27,398 nucleotides of DNA from a virus. Under the pieces are notes generated by a model that was not told the DNA's origin, ran no database searches, and saw only the letters and a list, made by a program, of their open reading frames with translations. Below are positions 1-6,601 of this stretch, in pieces. The first letter of the stretch is position 1; each line of letters opens with the position of its first letter. Where the stretch lies: IMG/VR virus record IMGVR_UViG_3300040808_002531, positions 1 through 27,398 of that record. One strand, written 5' to 3'. The translations under genes were made by a program, and so were the position numbers.

Positions 1-189
1 GGCGAATACACCGCTGATGAGTATGTGGCGCTGCTTATTCGCCGCGATAAAGAACGCCTGAATGCCCAGCTGGCAGAGCTGGGATGCTGCGGCAAGTGTG
101 GGGATAAGCTGTCCGGCGGTTGCGGCGGCCTGTTTAAAGGGGATTCGGCTTGCTATCACACTCATAAAGCCCGTGAGTTGATGTTGTGA
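1..189 (+). CDS. C-terminal part of a small Cys-containing phage protein (partial)
   Basis: Frame 1 is open from the first base to a TGA, giving the last 62 residues of a protein whose start lies before the window. The visible part is a charged helix followed by a Cys-rich tail (CCGKCGDK, then two more Cys and paired His), which could bind a metal. I do not recognise the family. It sits just before the non-coding stretch that precedes the lysis genes, so it probably ends the preceding transcription unit. Codon use looks like that of the phage genes. No function is assigned. Confidence 0.6.
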   Translation, partial: GEYTADEYVALLIRRDKERLNAQLAELGCCGKCGDKLSGGCGGLFKGDSACYHTHKARELML

Positions 190-266
190 CAGGTCACAAA
201 TAACAAAAAGAGCGGCTTTGCAGGTGGGTGGTTTTACACTGTGAGTTTATTTATTACACTCAGGGG

Positions 267-295
267 TTGACGAAAGTGGCGGTTTGCTCTATCGT
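267..295 (+). promoter_or_regulatory. Candidate sigma70-like late/lysis promoter
   Basis: TTGACG and TATCGT are separated by exactly 17 bases, in a stretch with no convincing gene. CTATCGT is repeated 11 bases further on. The promoter faces the lysis and head genes, so it could be their late promoter. Two intrinsic terminators lie between it and the first lysis gene, so its transcripts would need to read through them. The call rests on the motif only. Confidence 0.4.
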
Positions 296-354
296 TTGCC
301 CTATCGTGGTGTTGGTGCGCCACAAAGAGCTTAGACATTGTTTCCATATCCCTG

Positions 355-380
355 AACCCGGCCATTGTGCCGGGTTTTTT
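355..380 (+). terminator. Intrinsic terminator, copy 1 of a duplicated element
   Basis: AACCCGGC and GCCGGGTT pair around a CATTGT loop and run into T6. The same hairpin with its 3' flank occurs again at 571. Confidence 0.8.
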
Positions 381-392
381 ATGGGCGCGGGA
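356..392 (+). repeat. 37-bp direct repeat, copy 1
   Basis: The block holds the terminator hairpin, its T-tract and the flank ATGGGCGCGGGA. It recurs at 571-608 with one extra T. Between the copies lie about 180 bases with no convincing gene, which could make a short RNA ended by copy 2. The rest of 190-611 shows only the promoter candidate and this duplication. Confidence 0.85.
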
Positions 393-570
393 GGGCTGAA
401 CTATGTAGATGAACGCCATTGTTTCCGGGTGTTTTTATCTGGCTGCACCTGTTATCAGTCAATGCCAGCATGTGATTGCAACGTATCCCGCATGAGGCCC
501 AAAGGGCAGGGATCAGGTAGGGTTAGCGCCCCTTTAGTGCATAAGTGAGCTTTGAAATGAATGAACTGTG

Positions 571-608
571 ACCCGGCCATTGTGCCGGGTTTTTTTATGG
601 GCGCGGGA
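571..608 (+). repeat. 37/38-bp direct repeat, copy 2 (second terminator)
   Basis: This copy is identical to the block at 356-392 except for T7 in place of T6 after the hairpin. The hairpin (ACCCGGC, CATTGT loop, GCCGGGT) ends at 590 and the T-tract at 596. It lies directly upstream of the first lysis-cassette gene, so that gene is expressed only by read-through or from a promoter I did not find. Confidence 0.85.
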
Positions 609-611
609 TGT

Positions 612-878
612 ATGGAAAAAACAGCAGGCAATGAAGTGCATGTGGGCAGCACGGATCGGGCGTTGTTCGGTATCGTGTCGGCCATCACCGTTGCGTTGCT
701 GCTTTGGGTGGGAACAACACTAAATTCCAATCAAATCGAACTCAGCAAGCTGCAAGTGCAAGTGGCCCAGCTGGGTGATGAGTCACGCCGTGCCACGGCG
801 GATAACCGTGAGGTGCTCCGCCGGGTGGGTGAGCTGGAAAAAGATGTGGCAGCGTTGAAAACGAAGGGGCGCAACTGA
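612..878 (+). CDS. Small membrane protein with coiled coil, candidate holin or lysis accessory
   Basis: The product is about 88 residues. A short N-terminus is followed by one strong membrane segment (ALFGIVSAITVALLLWVG, about residues 18-35) and then a charged heptad-like helix to the end. One membrane helix plus a cytoplasmic or periplasmic coiled coil is common among small phage lysis proteins. The stop overlaps the endolysin start (TGATG), which supports a lysis role through coupling. I chose ATG 612 because the in-frame ATGs at 561 and 597 lie before or at the end of the terminator. Holin is the leading idea, but a structural membrane protein cannot be excluded. Confidence 0.6.
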   Translation: MEKTAGNEVHVGSTDRALFGIVSAITVALLLWVGTTLNSNQIELSKLQVQVAQLGDESRRATADNREVLRRVGELEKDVAALKTKGRN

Positions 879-1351
879 TGGATGCAAAACAGCTATTGGA
901 ATTGGTGATCAGACCAACGTTGAAAAAACTTGGTTTGCACAGTGAAGCAGCAGAACAACTGGTGATCGGGACGATTTGGCAGGAATCGCGTGGCGAATAC
1001 ATCAAGCAACTGGGCGGCGGCCCTGCACTGGGTTTGGCCCAGATGGAACCCGCTACCCATGATGATATTTGGCGCAACTATCTGGCGTATAAACGCACCT
1101 TGGCAAACAACATCACTGAGCTGGCAAGTATGCAGTGCTTAGGTGATGGCATGATGCCGGATGCTAACGAGCTGATCGGTAACTTGAACTATGCGGTGGC
1201 AATGTGTCGAGTGCATTACCTCCGAGTAAAAGCGCCACTCCCTAAAGCGGGGGATGTGGCAGGCATGGCAGCGTATTGGAAGCAGTATTACAACACGCCG
1301 CTGGGAGCAGGCACGGCCCAAGAATTTGTGGAGCACTTCCCAAAGTTGTAG
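878..1351 (+). CDS. Endolysin, lytic-transglycosylase/lysozyme-like
   Basis: This 157-residue protein has the signature of goose-type/SLT-like peptidoglycan lytic enzymes: IWQESRGEY around residues 33-41, where Glu36 would be the catalytic acid, then GPALGLAQMEP at about 48-58, matching the usual 'G-hydrophobic-Q-x-E/P' motif of the active-site cleft. It has no signal peptide, so a holin is needed for export, and small membrane proteins flank it on both sides. The start ATG overlaps the preceding stop. It probably cleaves the glycan backbone at lysis. The class assignment rests on motifs; the exact bond cleaved is not shown by sequence. Confidence 0.75.
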   Translation: MDAKQLLELVIRPTLKKLGLHSEAAEQLVIGTIWQESRGEYIKQLGGGPALGLAQMEPATHDDIWRNYLAYKRTLANNITELASMQCLGDGMMPDANELIGNLNYAVAMCRVHYLRVKAPLPKAGDVAGMAAYWKQYYNTPLGAGTAQEFVEHFPKL

Positions 1352-1371
1352 CAAGGGCAGGCAGGTGATTT

Positions 1372-1398
1372 GGCGGCTTTCGGGCCGCCGTTTTTTTT
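1372..1398 (+). terminator. Intrinsic terminator after the endolysin gene
   Basis: GGCGGC pairs with GCCGCC around a TTTCGG loop and is followed by G and T8. It lies between the endolysin and the next lysis-cassette gene, whose SD (GGAG) follows the T-tract directly. Confidence 0.85.
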
Positions 1399-1410
1399 GG
1401 AGTAAACAAC

Positions 1411-1770
1411 ATGGGATTAACCAAAAGTTTTAAAACGGTGTTGATGGTTTGGCTGGCTGCGGTAGCACTGGCCGTGCTGGCAATGCCTCAAGCCGTGATG
1501 GCAAGCGAACTGGTAACGAACCCGGATCACCCGGTGGCGTTGGTTGAGTTGCTGGCCGTGTTCTTGGGCAGTGAACAGGCCGCCCAGTGGCTCACGGTGT
1601 TGGGTTTGGTGGGGTATGTGTTCACCCAGCTGAGGGCATGGCTCCCGGCGCATTGGTTGGCAAAGTTGCCCCGTTGGTTGGTCAGCCTGATGGAAGTGCT
1701 GGCAGGTAACTACCGGAAGGCAGGCAATGAAACTACTAACAACCCTAACAGCTATCGCAAATCTGTTTAA
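1411..1770 (+). CDS. Lysis-cassette membrane protein with signal sequence
   Basis: The protein has 119 residues. A basic start is followed by a long hydrophobic stretch (about residues 10-31) ending in AVMAS, which looks like a cleavable signal peptide or signal anchor. A second hydrophobic segment lies near residues 68-85 (LTVLGLVGYVFTQLRAWL), and the tail is basic and polar. The start has a good SD (GGAG, about 9 bases upstream). Its position between endolysin and spanin-like genes makes it a second holin candidate (pinholin or holin with signal-arrest behaviour). Its last 44 bases overlap the next gene. I do not recognise a named family. Confidence 0.6.
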   Translation: MGLTKSFKTVLMVWLAAVALAVLAMPQAVMASELVTNPDHPVALVELLAVFLGSEQAAQWLTVLGLVGYVFTQLRAWLPAHWLAKLPRWLVSLMEVLAGNYRKAGNETTNNPNSYRKSV

Positions 1771-1981
1771 CCGACTACTGGACAAGTTTGATGAGTATGA
1801 CCGCGAACGCAAACGGCTGCGGCGTGAAGAACGCCGGGCCTCAGTGGCAGACAATCCCGACAAGGCTTTTGCTGATCTCTTTGGTCAGTCTGAGTCTGAT
1901 GGGGTGCGCAAGCCAACCGCCGAGCAAGGCGGGACTATGCGATCCGACTCCTCTAAAGCTCCAGTGGATAAGAACCGCTGA
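1727..1981 (+). CDS. Small charged protein overlapping the Rz1-like gene, inner-spanin position
   Basis: This 84-residue protein starts inside the end of the previous gene with a good SD (AGGCAGG) before the ATG. An amphipathic N-terminal helix (MKLLTTLTAIANLFNRLL) leads into a very charged coiled-coil-like segment and a polar tail. The lipoprotein gene overlaps it in another reading frame for about 190 bases, the arrangement typical of Rz/Rz1 spanin pairs. It lacks a clear transmembrane segment, which an inner-membrane spanin should have. The spanin role is therefore inferred from the overlap, and the protein may be an unrelated small phage protein. Confidence 0.5.
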   Translation: MKLLTTLTAIANLFNRLLDKFDEYDRERKRLRREERRASVADNPDKAFADLFGQSESDGVRKPTAEQGGTMRSDSSKAPVDKNR

Positions 1982-2186
1982 TGGCCGTGTGACAACGGCC
2001 AACGGCGAAGCCAAAACCGAGGACGGCGGGGCGTATCTTTCGCCCCGTTCACTGGGTGAATTGGTGAACTTTATCCATGACCTTAGAGAGTGTGCAACCG
2101 CTCAGCCCAGTGCTGGCGCGGGATTGCCGGGGACCCTGAGCGAATCAAACCTTACCACGGGCGGCAGGCTCGCGGGGTTTGGCTAA
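1791..2186 (+). CDS. Rz1-like outer-membrane lipoprotein (o-spanin candidate)
   Basis: The open frame gives about 131 residues with a lipoprotein signal: TRLLLISLVSLSLMGC followed by ASQ, where LMGC is the lipobox and the Cys would be lipidated. Asp is absent after the Cys, so outer-membrane sorting is expected. It overlaps the previous gene out of frame, as Rz1 genes do. With ATG 1791 the region before the hydrophobic core is long (about 25 residues); GTG 1824 would give a more normal signal peptide. The mature part is longer than lambda Rz1 and not strongly proline-rich. Confidence in the lipoprotein is good, in the spanin role moderate. Confidence 0.65.
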   Translation: MSMTANANGCGVKNAGPQWQTIPTRLLLISLVSLSLMGCASQPPSKAGLCDPTPLKLQWIRTADGRVTTANGEAKTEDGGAYLSPRSLGELVNFIHDLRECATAQPSAGAGLPGTLSESNLTTGGRLAGFG

Positions 2187-2319
2187 TTTTCGGGTTTTCT
2201 ATGGTCGTCAGCAGCACCTTGATGATTTTCAAGTGTGGCAAGGGCTGGGAGGTGAAGGCACTGACTAAAATCTGATCCTTTTTTGACGGTTAAGATCGTC
2301 ACTGGATCATTACGCAAGA

Positions 2320-2345
2320 GGTGACGTTGAGGTGTGGGTGACGTT
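2320..2345 (+). promoter_or_regulatory. Direct repeats at the small-terminase start, possible cosB-like binding site
   Basis: GGTGACGTT occurs at 2320-2328 and again at 2337-2345, a 17-base period, and the second copy lies within the first codons of the small terminase gene. In lambda, the cos binding sites for the small terminase lie just upstream of nu1, so this is the expected place for a packaging site. No cosN could be identified by eye. Confidence 0.3.
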
Positions 2346-2828
2346 ACAAGAATTGATGACGCTTATCTGTGGAACATAACCCGAATTGCTCAGGCGTTTG
2401 GGGTATCCCGTGACACGGTACGAAAGCGATTAAACGCCGCTGGGGTTGCCCCAGTGAAAAAAGTGAAGGGTGTGCCCCTTTATCCGCTCCCTGATGTTGG
2501 CCCAGCCTTGTTTGCTGGTGAAGCCAATGTGATGCCAACGGCATACAACCCGGATGAGCTGCACCCCAAAGACAGAAAAGACTATTACCAGTCGGAAAAC
2601 GAACGGCTGAAATTTGAAGAAAAAACCAAACAGCTGATCCCGGTGGAAGAAGTCCGGGCCGATCAAGTCAGAACCCTGAAAGCCAACGTGGCATTTTTTG
2701 AAGGCTTAACGGACAAGATGGAGCGCACCCGGTTGTTCACCCCTGAACAGTTGGATGCGTTGGAGCGAGTCACCGACACGTTCCGCGATCAGCTATACAA
2801 CGAACTGATGGATGTGGCGGATGAGTAA
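2334..2828 (+). CDS. nu1: Terminase small subunit, Nu1/DUF1441-like
   Basis: The product has 164 residues. The N-terminus has a winged-helix-type HTH (NITRIAQAFGVSRDTVRKRL, about residues 14-33), as in lambda Nu1, which binds cos. It is followed by a proline-bearing linker, a charged helical middle and an acidic C-terminus that would contact the large subunit. The gene lies directly before the GpA-type ATPase and overlaps its start. The start is GTG at 2334, because no ATG lies upstream of the HTH in this frame; GAGGT sits very close to it and AAGAGG about 13 bases away. It presumably recognises cos and recruits the large subunit to concatemeric DNA. Confidence 0.8.
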   Translation: MGDVTRIDDAYLWNITRIAQAFGVSRDTVRKRLNAAGVAPVKKVKGVPLYPLPDVGPALFAGEANVMPTAYNPDELHPKDRKDYYQSENERLKFEEKTKQLIPVEEVRADQVRTLKANVAFFEGLTDKMERTRLFTPEQLDALERVTDTFRDQLYNELMDVADE

Positions 2829-4866
2829 TTATGCCAAAGCCGCAAGGATTCGCCGCGAATCGGCCACCTTAGTGCGAGCGCCCAAGCGCGAACCGATTTC
2901 ACAAAGTGCCTCACGGTTGCTGTATGTGGAGCAAGGTGGGGCAATGGTGCCGTGGGATGGCTCGCTGATCCCTTATATCCATGAGCCAATGAACTGCCTG
3001 CAATCACGGCAATATGATGGCGTGGTGTTTGTTGGCCCAGCGCGAACAGGTAAAACGGTCAGCTTGCTGGATGCGTGGATCATGCACACGGCAGTCAATG
3101 ACCCAGCGGATATGCTGGTGGTGCAGATTTCTGAGGAAAAGGCGCGGGAGTACAGCAAAAAACGCTTGAGCCGCAGCTTTGAATCCAGCCCGGAAGTGCG
3201 GGCGGCATTATCGCCCCGTGCCCATGACAACAATGTGCATGACAAGATTTTTAAAGCCGGGCATTACCTCAAGATCGGCTGGCCGAGTAAAAACATTTTT
3301 GCATCATCCGACTGGAAACGGGTGGCGCTCACGGACTATGACCGCATGGAACAGGACGTGGGTGGCGAGGGTTCCGGCTGGGTGTTAGCGGGTAAACGTA
3401 CCCAAACTTTTATGAGCAGTGGCATGGTGCTGGCGGAGAGTTCGCCGGGCTATGACATTCTTGATCCTATGTATCGGCCAGAAAGCCCGCATGAAGCGCC
3501 GCCAACCAAAGGCGTTTTGGCCTTGTATAACCAAGGGGATCGCCGCCTGTTTTACTGGCAGTGCCCTGATTGCGGGGAATGGTTTGAGCCGGATTTTGAA
3601 TTGCTGGTGTATGACACCAATGAATCCGACCCGACCAAGGCCAGCCGGGAAGTGTTTCTGGGCTGCCCGCATTGCGGGGTAATGCACCAAGAGCGACAAA
3701 AGCACCATTTCAACCGTGAGGGGATTTGGTTGCCGCAAGGGTGCTGGCTGGATCAGAACAAGCAGGTGCATGGTGAAGCCAGAGTGAGCCGCATTGCCAG
3801 CTTTTGGCAGAAAGGCCCAACGGCAGCATTTCAGACGTGGAACCAGTTGGTTTACAAGTATCTGGCGGCCATGAATGACTATGAACGCACCGGGAGCCTT
3901 GAAAACCTCAAGGCCACAACCAACACCGACCAAGGCAAACCGTTCACACCACCAAGAAACACGGACAGAAACGCCAATGATCTGATGGACAGGCGCAGCG
4001 ATCTGGGCGTGAAAGTGGTGCCGGACTGGGTGCGCTTTTTGACCGCTGCCATTGACGTGCAGGGCGGTAAGAAAACGCCCCGCTTTGAAGTGCAGGTGGT
4101 GGGCTGGGGGCCAGAGCTGGAACACATTGTGATAGACCGCTATGCCCTGACCAAGAGCAAGCGCGAAGATCCCGACACGGCCAGCGGCTATGCCCGGATT
4201 GACCCGGCCAGTTATCTGGAAGATTGGGACGTGATCACCGACAAGGTGATCAACAAAACCTATCAGATTGATGATGAAACAGGCCGCCACATGCCTATCT
4301 TACTCACTGCCTGTGACTCCGGCGGTGAAGAAGGGGTGACGGATAACGCTTACAACTATTTCCGTAATTTGAAAAAGTTGGGGCTGTCCCGGCGGTTCAT
4401 GTTGGTCAAAGGGGCCAGCCGTATATCGGCCCCGTTATTGAAAAAGAGTTACCCGGACAACACCAAACGTAATGACCGTAAGGCCAGCGCGGCGGGTGAT
4501 GTGCCCGTGTGGCTACTGAATACCGACAAAATCAAAGACGTGGTGGCAAATGCTTTGGGCCGTGAGGAACCGGGCCGCCGTTATGTGCATTTTCCTGACT
4601 GGCTGCCAGAGAGCTTTTTTGATGAGCTGAGCTGTGAAACCCGTGGCCCAGATGGAAAGTGGCGTAAACCGTCTAATTCAGCCCGAAACGAAGCCTTTGA
4701 CCTGTTGGTGTATTGCTGGGCCATTATCTTTGACCGCAAAGCGGATCGGATCAGCTGGGACAACCCACCGCCGTGGGCCAAGCCGATTGATGAAAACAGC
4801 GAGATATTAACGGGAGCGGGGGAAATAGCAGAGCAACCCAAGCGCCGCCGTAGGCGCAGAACCTAG
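2812..4866 (+). CDS. A: Terminase large subunit, lambda GpA family
   Basis: This 684-residue packaging motor and cos-cleaving nuclease has a Walker A motif, GPARTGKT (residues 75-82), and a hydrophobic stretch ending in acidic residues (VALTDYDRME, about 171-180) in the Walker B region. CPDC at 251-254 and CPHC at 285-288 form a likely zinc site often seen in GpA relatives. The C-terminal half (WVRFLTAAIDVQGG and following) carries the nuclease-domain pattern with an Asp near strand 1, and the protein ends in a run of Arg. ATG 2812 overlaps the small subunit gene; ATG 2821, which overlaps its stop, is an equally possible start. The length is near that of lambda GpA (641). Confidence 0.95.
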   Translation: MWRMSNYAKAARIRRESATLVRAPKREPISQSASRLLYVEQGGAMVPWDGSLIPYIHEPMNCLQSRQYDGVVFVGPARTGKTVSLLDAWIMHTAVNDPADMLVVQISEEKAREYSKKRLSRSFESSPEVRAALSPRAHDNNVHDKIFKAGHYLKIGWPSKNIFASSDWKRVALTDYDRMEQDVGGEGSGWVLAGKRTQTFMSSGMVLAESSPGYDILDPMYRPESPHEAPPTKGVLALYNQGDRRLFYWQCPDCGEWFEPDFELLVYDTNESDPTKASREVFLGCPHCGVMHQERQKHHFNREGIWLPQGCWLDQNKQVHGEARVSRIASFWQKGPTAAFQTWNQLVYKYLAAMNDYERTGSLENLKATTNTDQGKPFTPPRNTDRNANDLMDRRSDLGVKVVPDWVRFLTAAIDVQGGKKTPRFEVQVVGWGPELEHIVIDRYALTKSKREDPDTASGYARIDPASYLEDWDVITDKVINKTYQIDDETGRHMPILLTACDSGGEEGVTDNAYNYFRNLKKLGLSRRFMLVKGASRISAPLLKKSYPDNTKRNDRKASAAGDVPVWLLNTDKIKDVVANALGREEPGRRYVHFPDWLPESFFDELSCETRGPDGKWRKPSNSARNEAFDLLVYCWAIIFDRKADRISWDNPPPWAKPIDENSEILTGAGEIAEQPKRRRRRRT

Positions 4867-4877
4867 AGAGGAACGCA

Positions 4878-5093
4878 ATGGCATTTACTCAAGATGATCT
4901 GGATGCGCTCGATGAAGCCATTGCCAGCGGTGAACTTACCGTAAAAATCAACGGGCGAGAGGTGACATACCGCAGCATGGCCGAGCTGCTACAGGCAAAA
5001 CGTTACATTGGCCGAGTCATGGCGAAACGGGCAGGCCGCCGCCGCAGTCCATTAGCTGGCATTGTTACAGTGGGTGATCGGGGTATTCGATGA
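4878..5093 (+). CDS. W: Head-tail joining protein gpW (lambda type)
   Basis: The product has 71 residues, close to lambda gpW (68). The pattern matches: an N-terminal helix (DDLDALDEAIASGE), a beta hairpin with NGREVTYRS, a second helix (MAELLQAKRYIGRVM) and a basic tail ending RRRSPLAG. In lambda, gpW closes the DNA-filled head and prepares the portal for FII and the tail. The SD AGAGG lies 8 bases before ATG. The gene lies between terminase and portal, the lambda order, and its stop overlaps the portal start. Confidence 0.9.
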   Translation: MAFTQDDLDALDEAIASGELTVKINGREVTYRSMAELLQAKRYIGRVMAKRAGRRRSPLAGIVTVGDRGIR

Positions 5094-6601
5094 AAGAAAG
5101 CATCATTGTGGGACTGGATGGGCAACCGCTATCCACTCCCGCAGCCCCGTATGAGGGGGCAACAAGAGCACCGCGCTCAATCGGTTGGCAAGCCCCGGCA
5201 GCGGGGCCAAACCGTGCGCTGGCATCGGCCATCAAACCACTGAGAAACCGCAGCCGCGCCGCTTATCGAAACAGCCCGTTATTGCGCAGTGCCATCAACA
5301 AAAACACCACCAATGAGGTGGGCCGTGGCTTTTGGTTACTCAGCACTTGCCGGGATGATGAATTTAGACTGGCCGCCAATGAGCTGTGGAAACTGAGCAG
5401 CACCCAGCTTGATCCCGAAGGCATCAAGAACTTTGGCGCGTTGGTGGATTTGTGTGTGCGAGCAAGGCGCATGAGCGGTGAGGTATTCATTCGCCGTTTA
5501 CGCCGCCGTTTATCCTCCGGTTTGGCGGTGCCCATTCAGGTGGATGTGATGGAATCCGACCTGTGCCCGGTGGAATTTAACCGCAAGCTCAAGAACGGCA
5601 ACCGAGTGGTGCAAGGGGTAGAGTTTCAAGGCAAAGTGCGCGTGGCGTACTGGTTTTATAAGCATCACCCGCAAGATGGGGTGGATGTGGTCAGCTTGGC
5701 CGATTTGGAGCGAATCCCGGCCCATGACGTGATCCACCATTTCAAGCAGCTGCGGCCCGGTCAGGTTCGTGGCGAACCTGATCCAGCGGCGGTGCTGCTA
5801 AAAGATCGCACGTTCCATGATTACGATGATGCCGAGCTGGTGCGCAAGAAAGAGCGCAGCAACTTCACGGGCTTTTTGTATCGTGAATCGTTCGATGAAG
5901 ATGATTTTGAATATGACCCTATGACGGGCAAGCCAATGTTTGACGATGGCGAACCCGTGGAATCAGTGGAGCGAGTGACCACGGGCACTATGTTGCGCGG
6001 GGTGGCAGGTGAAAAACTCCAGCTGTTTGATGGGGACAACACGGGCAGCGGTTACAGTGATTTTGTGCGTTGGCAAGCCTTGCAAATGGCCGCCGGGCAG
6101 GAAATTCCTTACCCGTTATTAACCGGGGACTGGGCTGGCCTGAATGACAGGCTGGTGCGGGCATTTCTCAACGAGTACCGCAGAGGCATTGGCTTTGATC
6201 AAGTCAATCTCAGTGGCTTCCAAGTTGCCTTTAAGATTTGGCAATGGTGGTTAGCGGATGCGGTGCTGGTGGGCAAGCTCGATGCGCCCGGCTATGCCGA
6301 TAACCCTTATTACTATCTGGCGTTAGACATTCGCCCAGATGCGTTTAAATGGCTTCATCCTGAGCAGGACGTTAATGCTCGACAAAAAGCGGTATCAAAT
6401 CAGCTATCTAATATTGACGCAGAGGCCGCAGAATATGGACGAGATCTTGACGAGAACATGCGCCGAAATGCCAAGGCATTGAAGCGGTGGGAAACAATCT
6501 GCGAGGAAGAAGGTGTTGAGAAGCCCGGCAATTTAGCCGGGCTTTTTAATGCCCCAGAAGAAGCCGAGACACCACAAGATAAGGAGGACAGCAGCGAATG
6601 A
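5090..6601 (+). CDS. B: Portal protein, lambda gpB family
   Basis: The product has 503 residues, a usual length for lambda-type portals (533). An early NRSRAAYRNSPLLRSAINKNTTNEVGRG block (about residues 52-79) and a later core with MAAGQEIPYPLLTGDWAGLNDRLVRAFLNEYRR (about 341-373) are typical of this family. Twelve copies form the head vertex that takes DNA in and joins the tail. It overlaps gpW and the protease by 4 bases each (ATGA). The segment encoding EKPGNLAGLF near the C-terminus forms a perfect intrinsic-terminator hairpin (6521-6547), which is unusual within a gene. Confidence 0.95.
   Translation: MKESIIVGLDGQPLSTPAAPYEGATRAPRSIGWQAPAAGPNRALASAIKPLRNRSRAAYRNSPLLRSAINKNTTNEVGRGFWLLSTCRDDEFRLAANELWKLSSTQLDPEGIKNFGALVDLCVRARRMSGEVFIRRLRRRLSSGLAVPIQVDVMESDLCPVEFNRKLKNGNRVVQGVEFQGKVRVAYWFYKHHPQDGVDVVSLADLERIPAHDVIHHFKQLRPGQVRGEPDPAAVLLKDRTFHDYDDAELVRKKERSNFTGFLYRESFDEDDFEYDPMTGKPMFDDGEPVESVERVTTGTMLRGVAGEKLQLFDGDNTGSGYSDFVRWQALQMAAGQEIPYPLLTGDWAGLNDRLVRAFLNEYRRGIGFDQVNLSGFQVAFKIWQWWLADAVLVGKLDAPGYADNPYYYLALDIRPDAFKWLHPEQDVNARQKAVSNQLSNIDAEAAEYGRDLDENMRRNAKALKRWETICEEEGVEKPGNLAGLFNAPEEAETPQDKEDSSE
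6521..6547 (+). terminator. Intrinsic terminator-like hairpin inside the portal gene
   Basis: AAGCCCGGC pairs perfectly with GCCGGGCTT around AATTTA, followed by T5 (the last stem Ts are part of it). It lies 54 bases before the portal stop codon and upstream of the protease/scaffold and capsid genes, so it could reduce downstream transcription or mark an mRNA 3' end. Confidence 0.7.

Noticed and set aside
228-548. Open frame of 106 codons across the terminator repeat
   Set aside because: It runs through promoter and terminator elements, has no SD and no recognisable domain, and its composition is unlike phage proteins.
2090-2275. 61-codon frame between the lipoprotein and terminase genes
   Set aside because: It overlaps the lipoprotein gene, has no SD, and its product has no recognisable features.
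3385-4290. Long minus-strand open frame of 301 codons inside the large terminase gene
   Set aside because: It is a shadow of the terminase codon pattern; the + strand frame has clear ATPase and zinc motifs.
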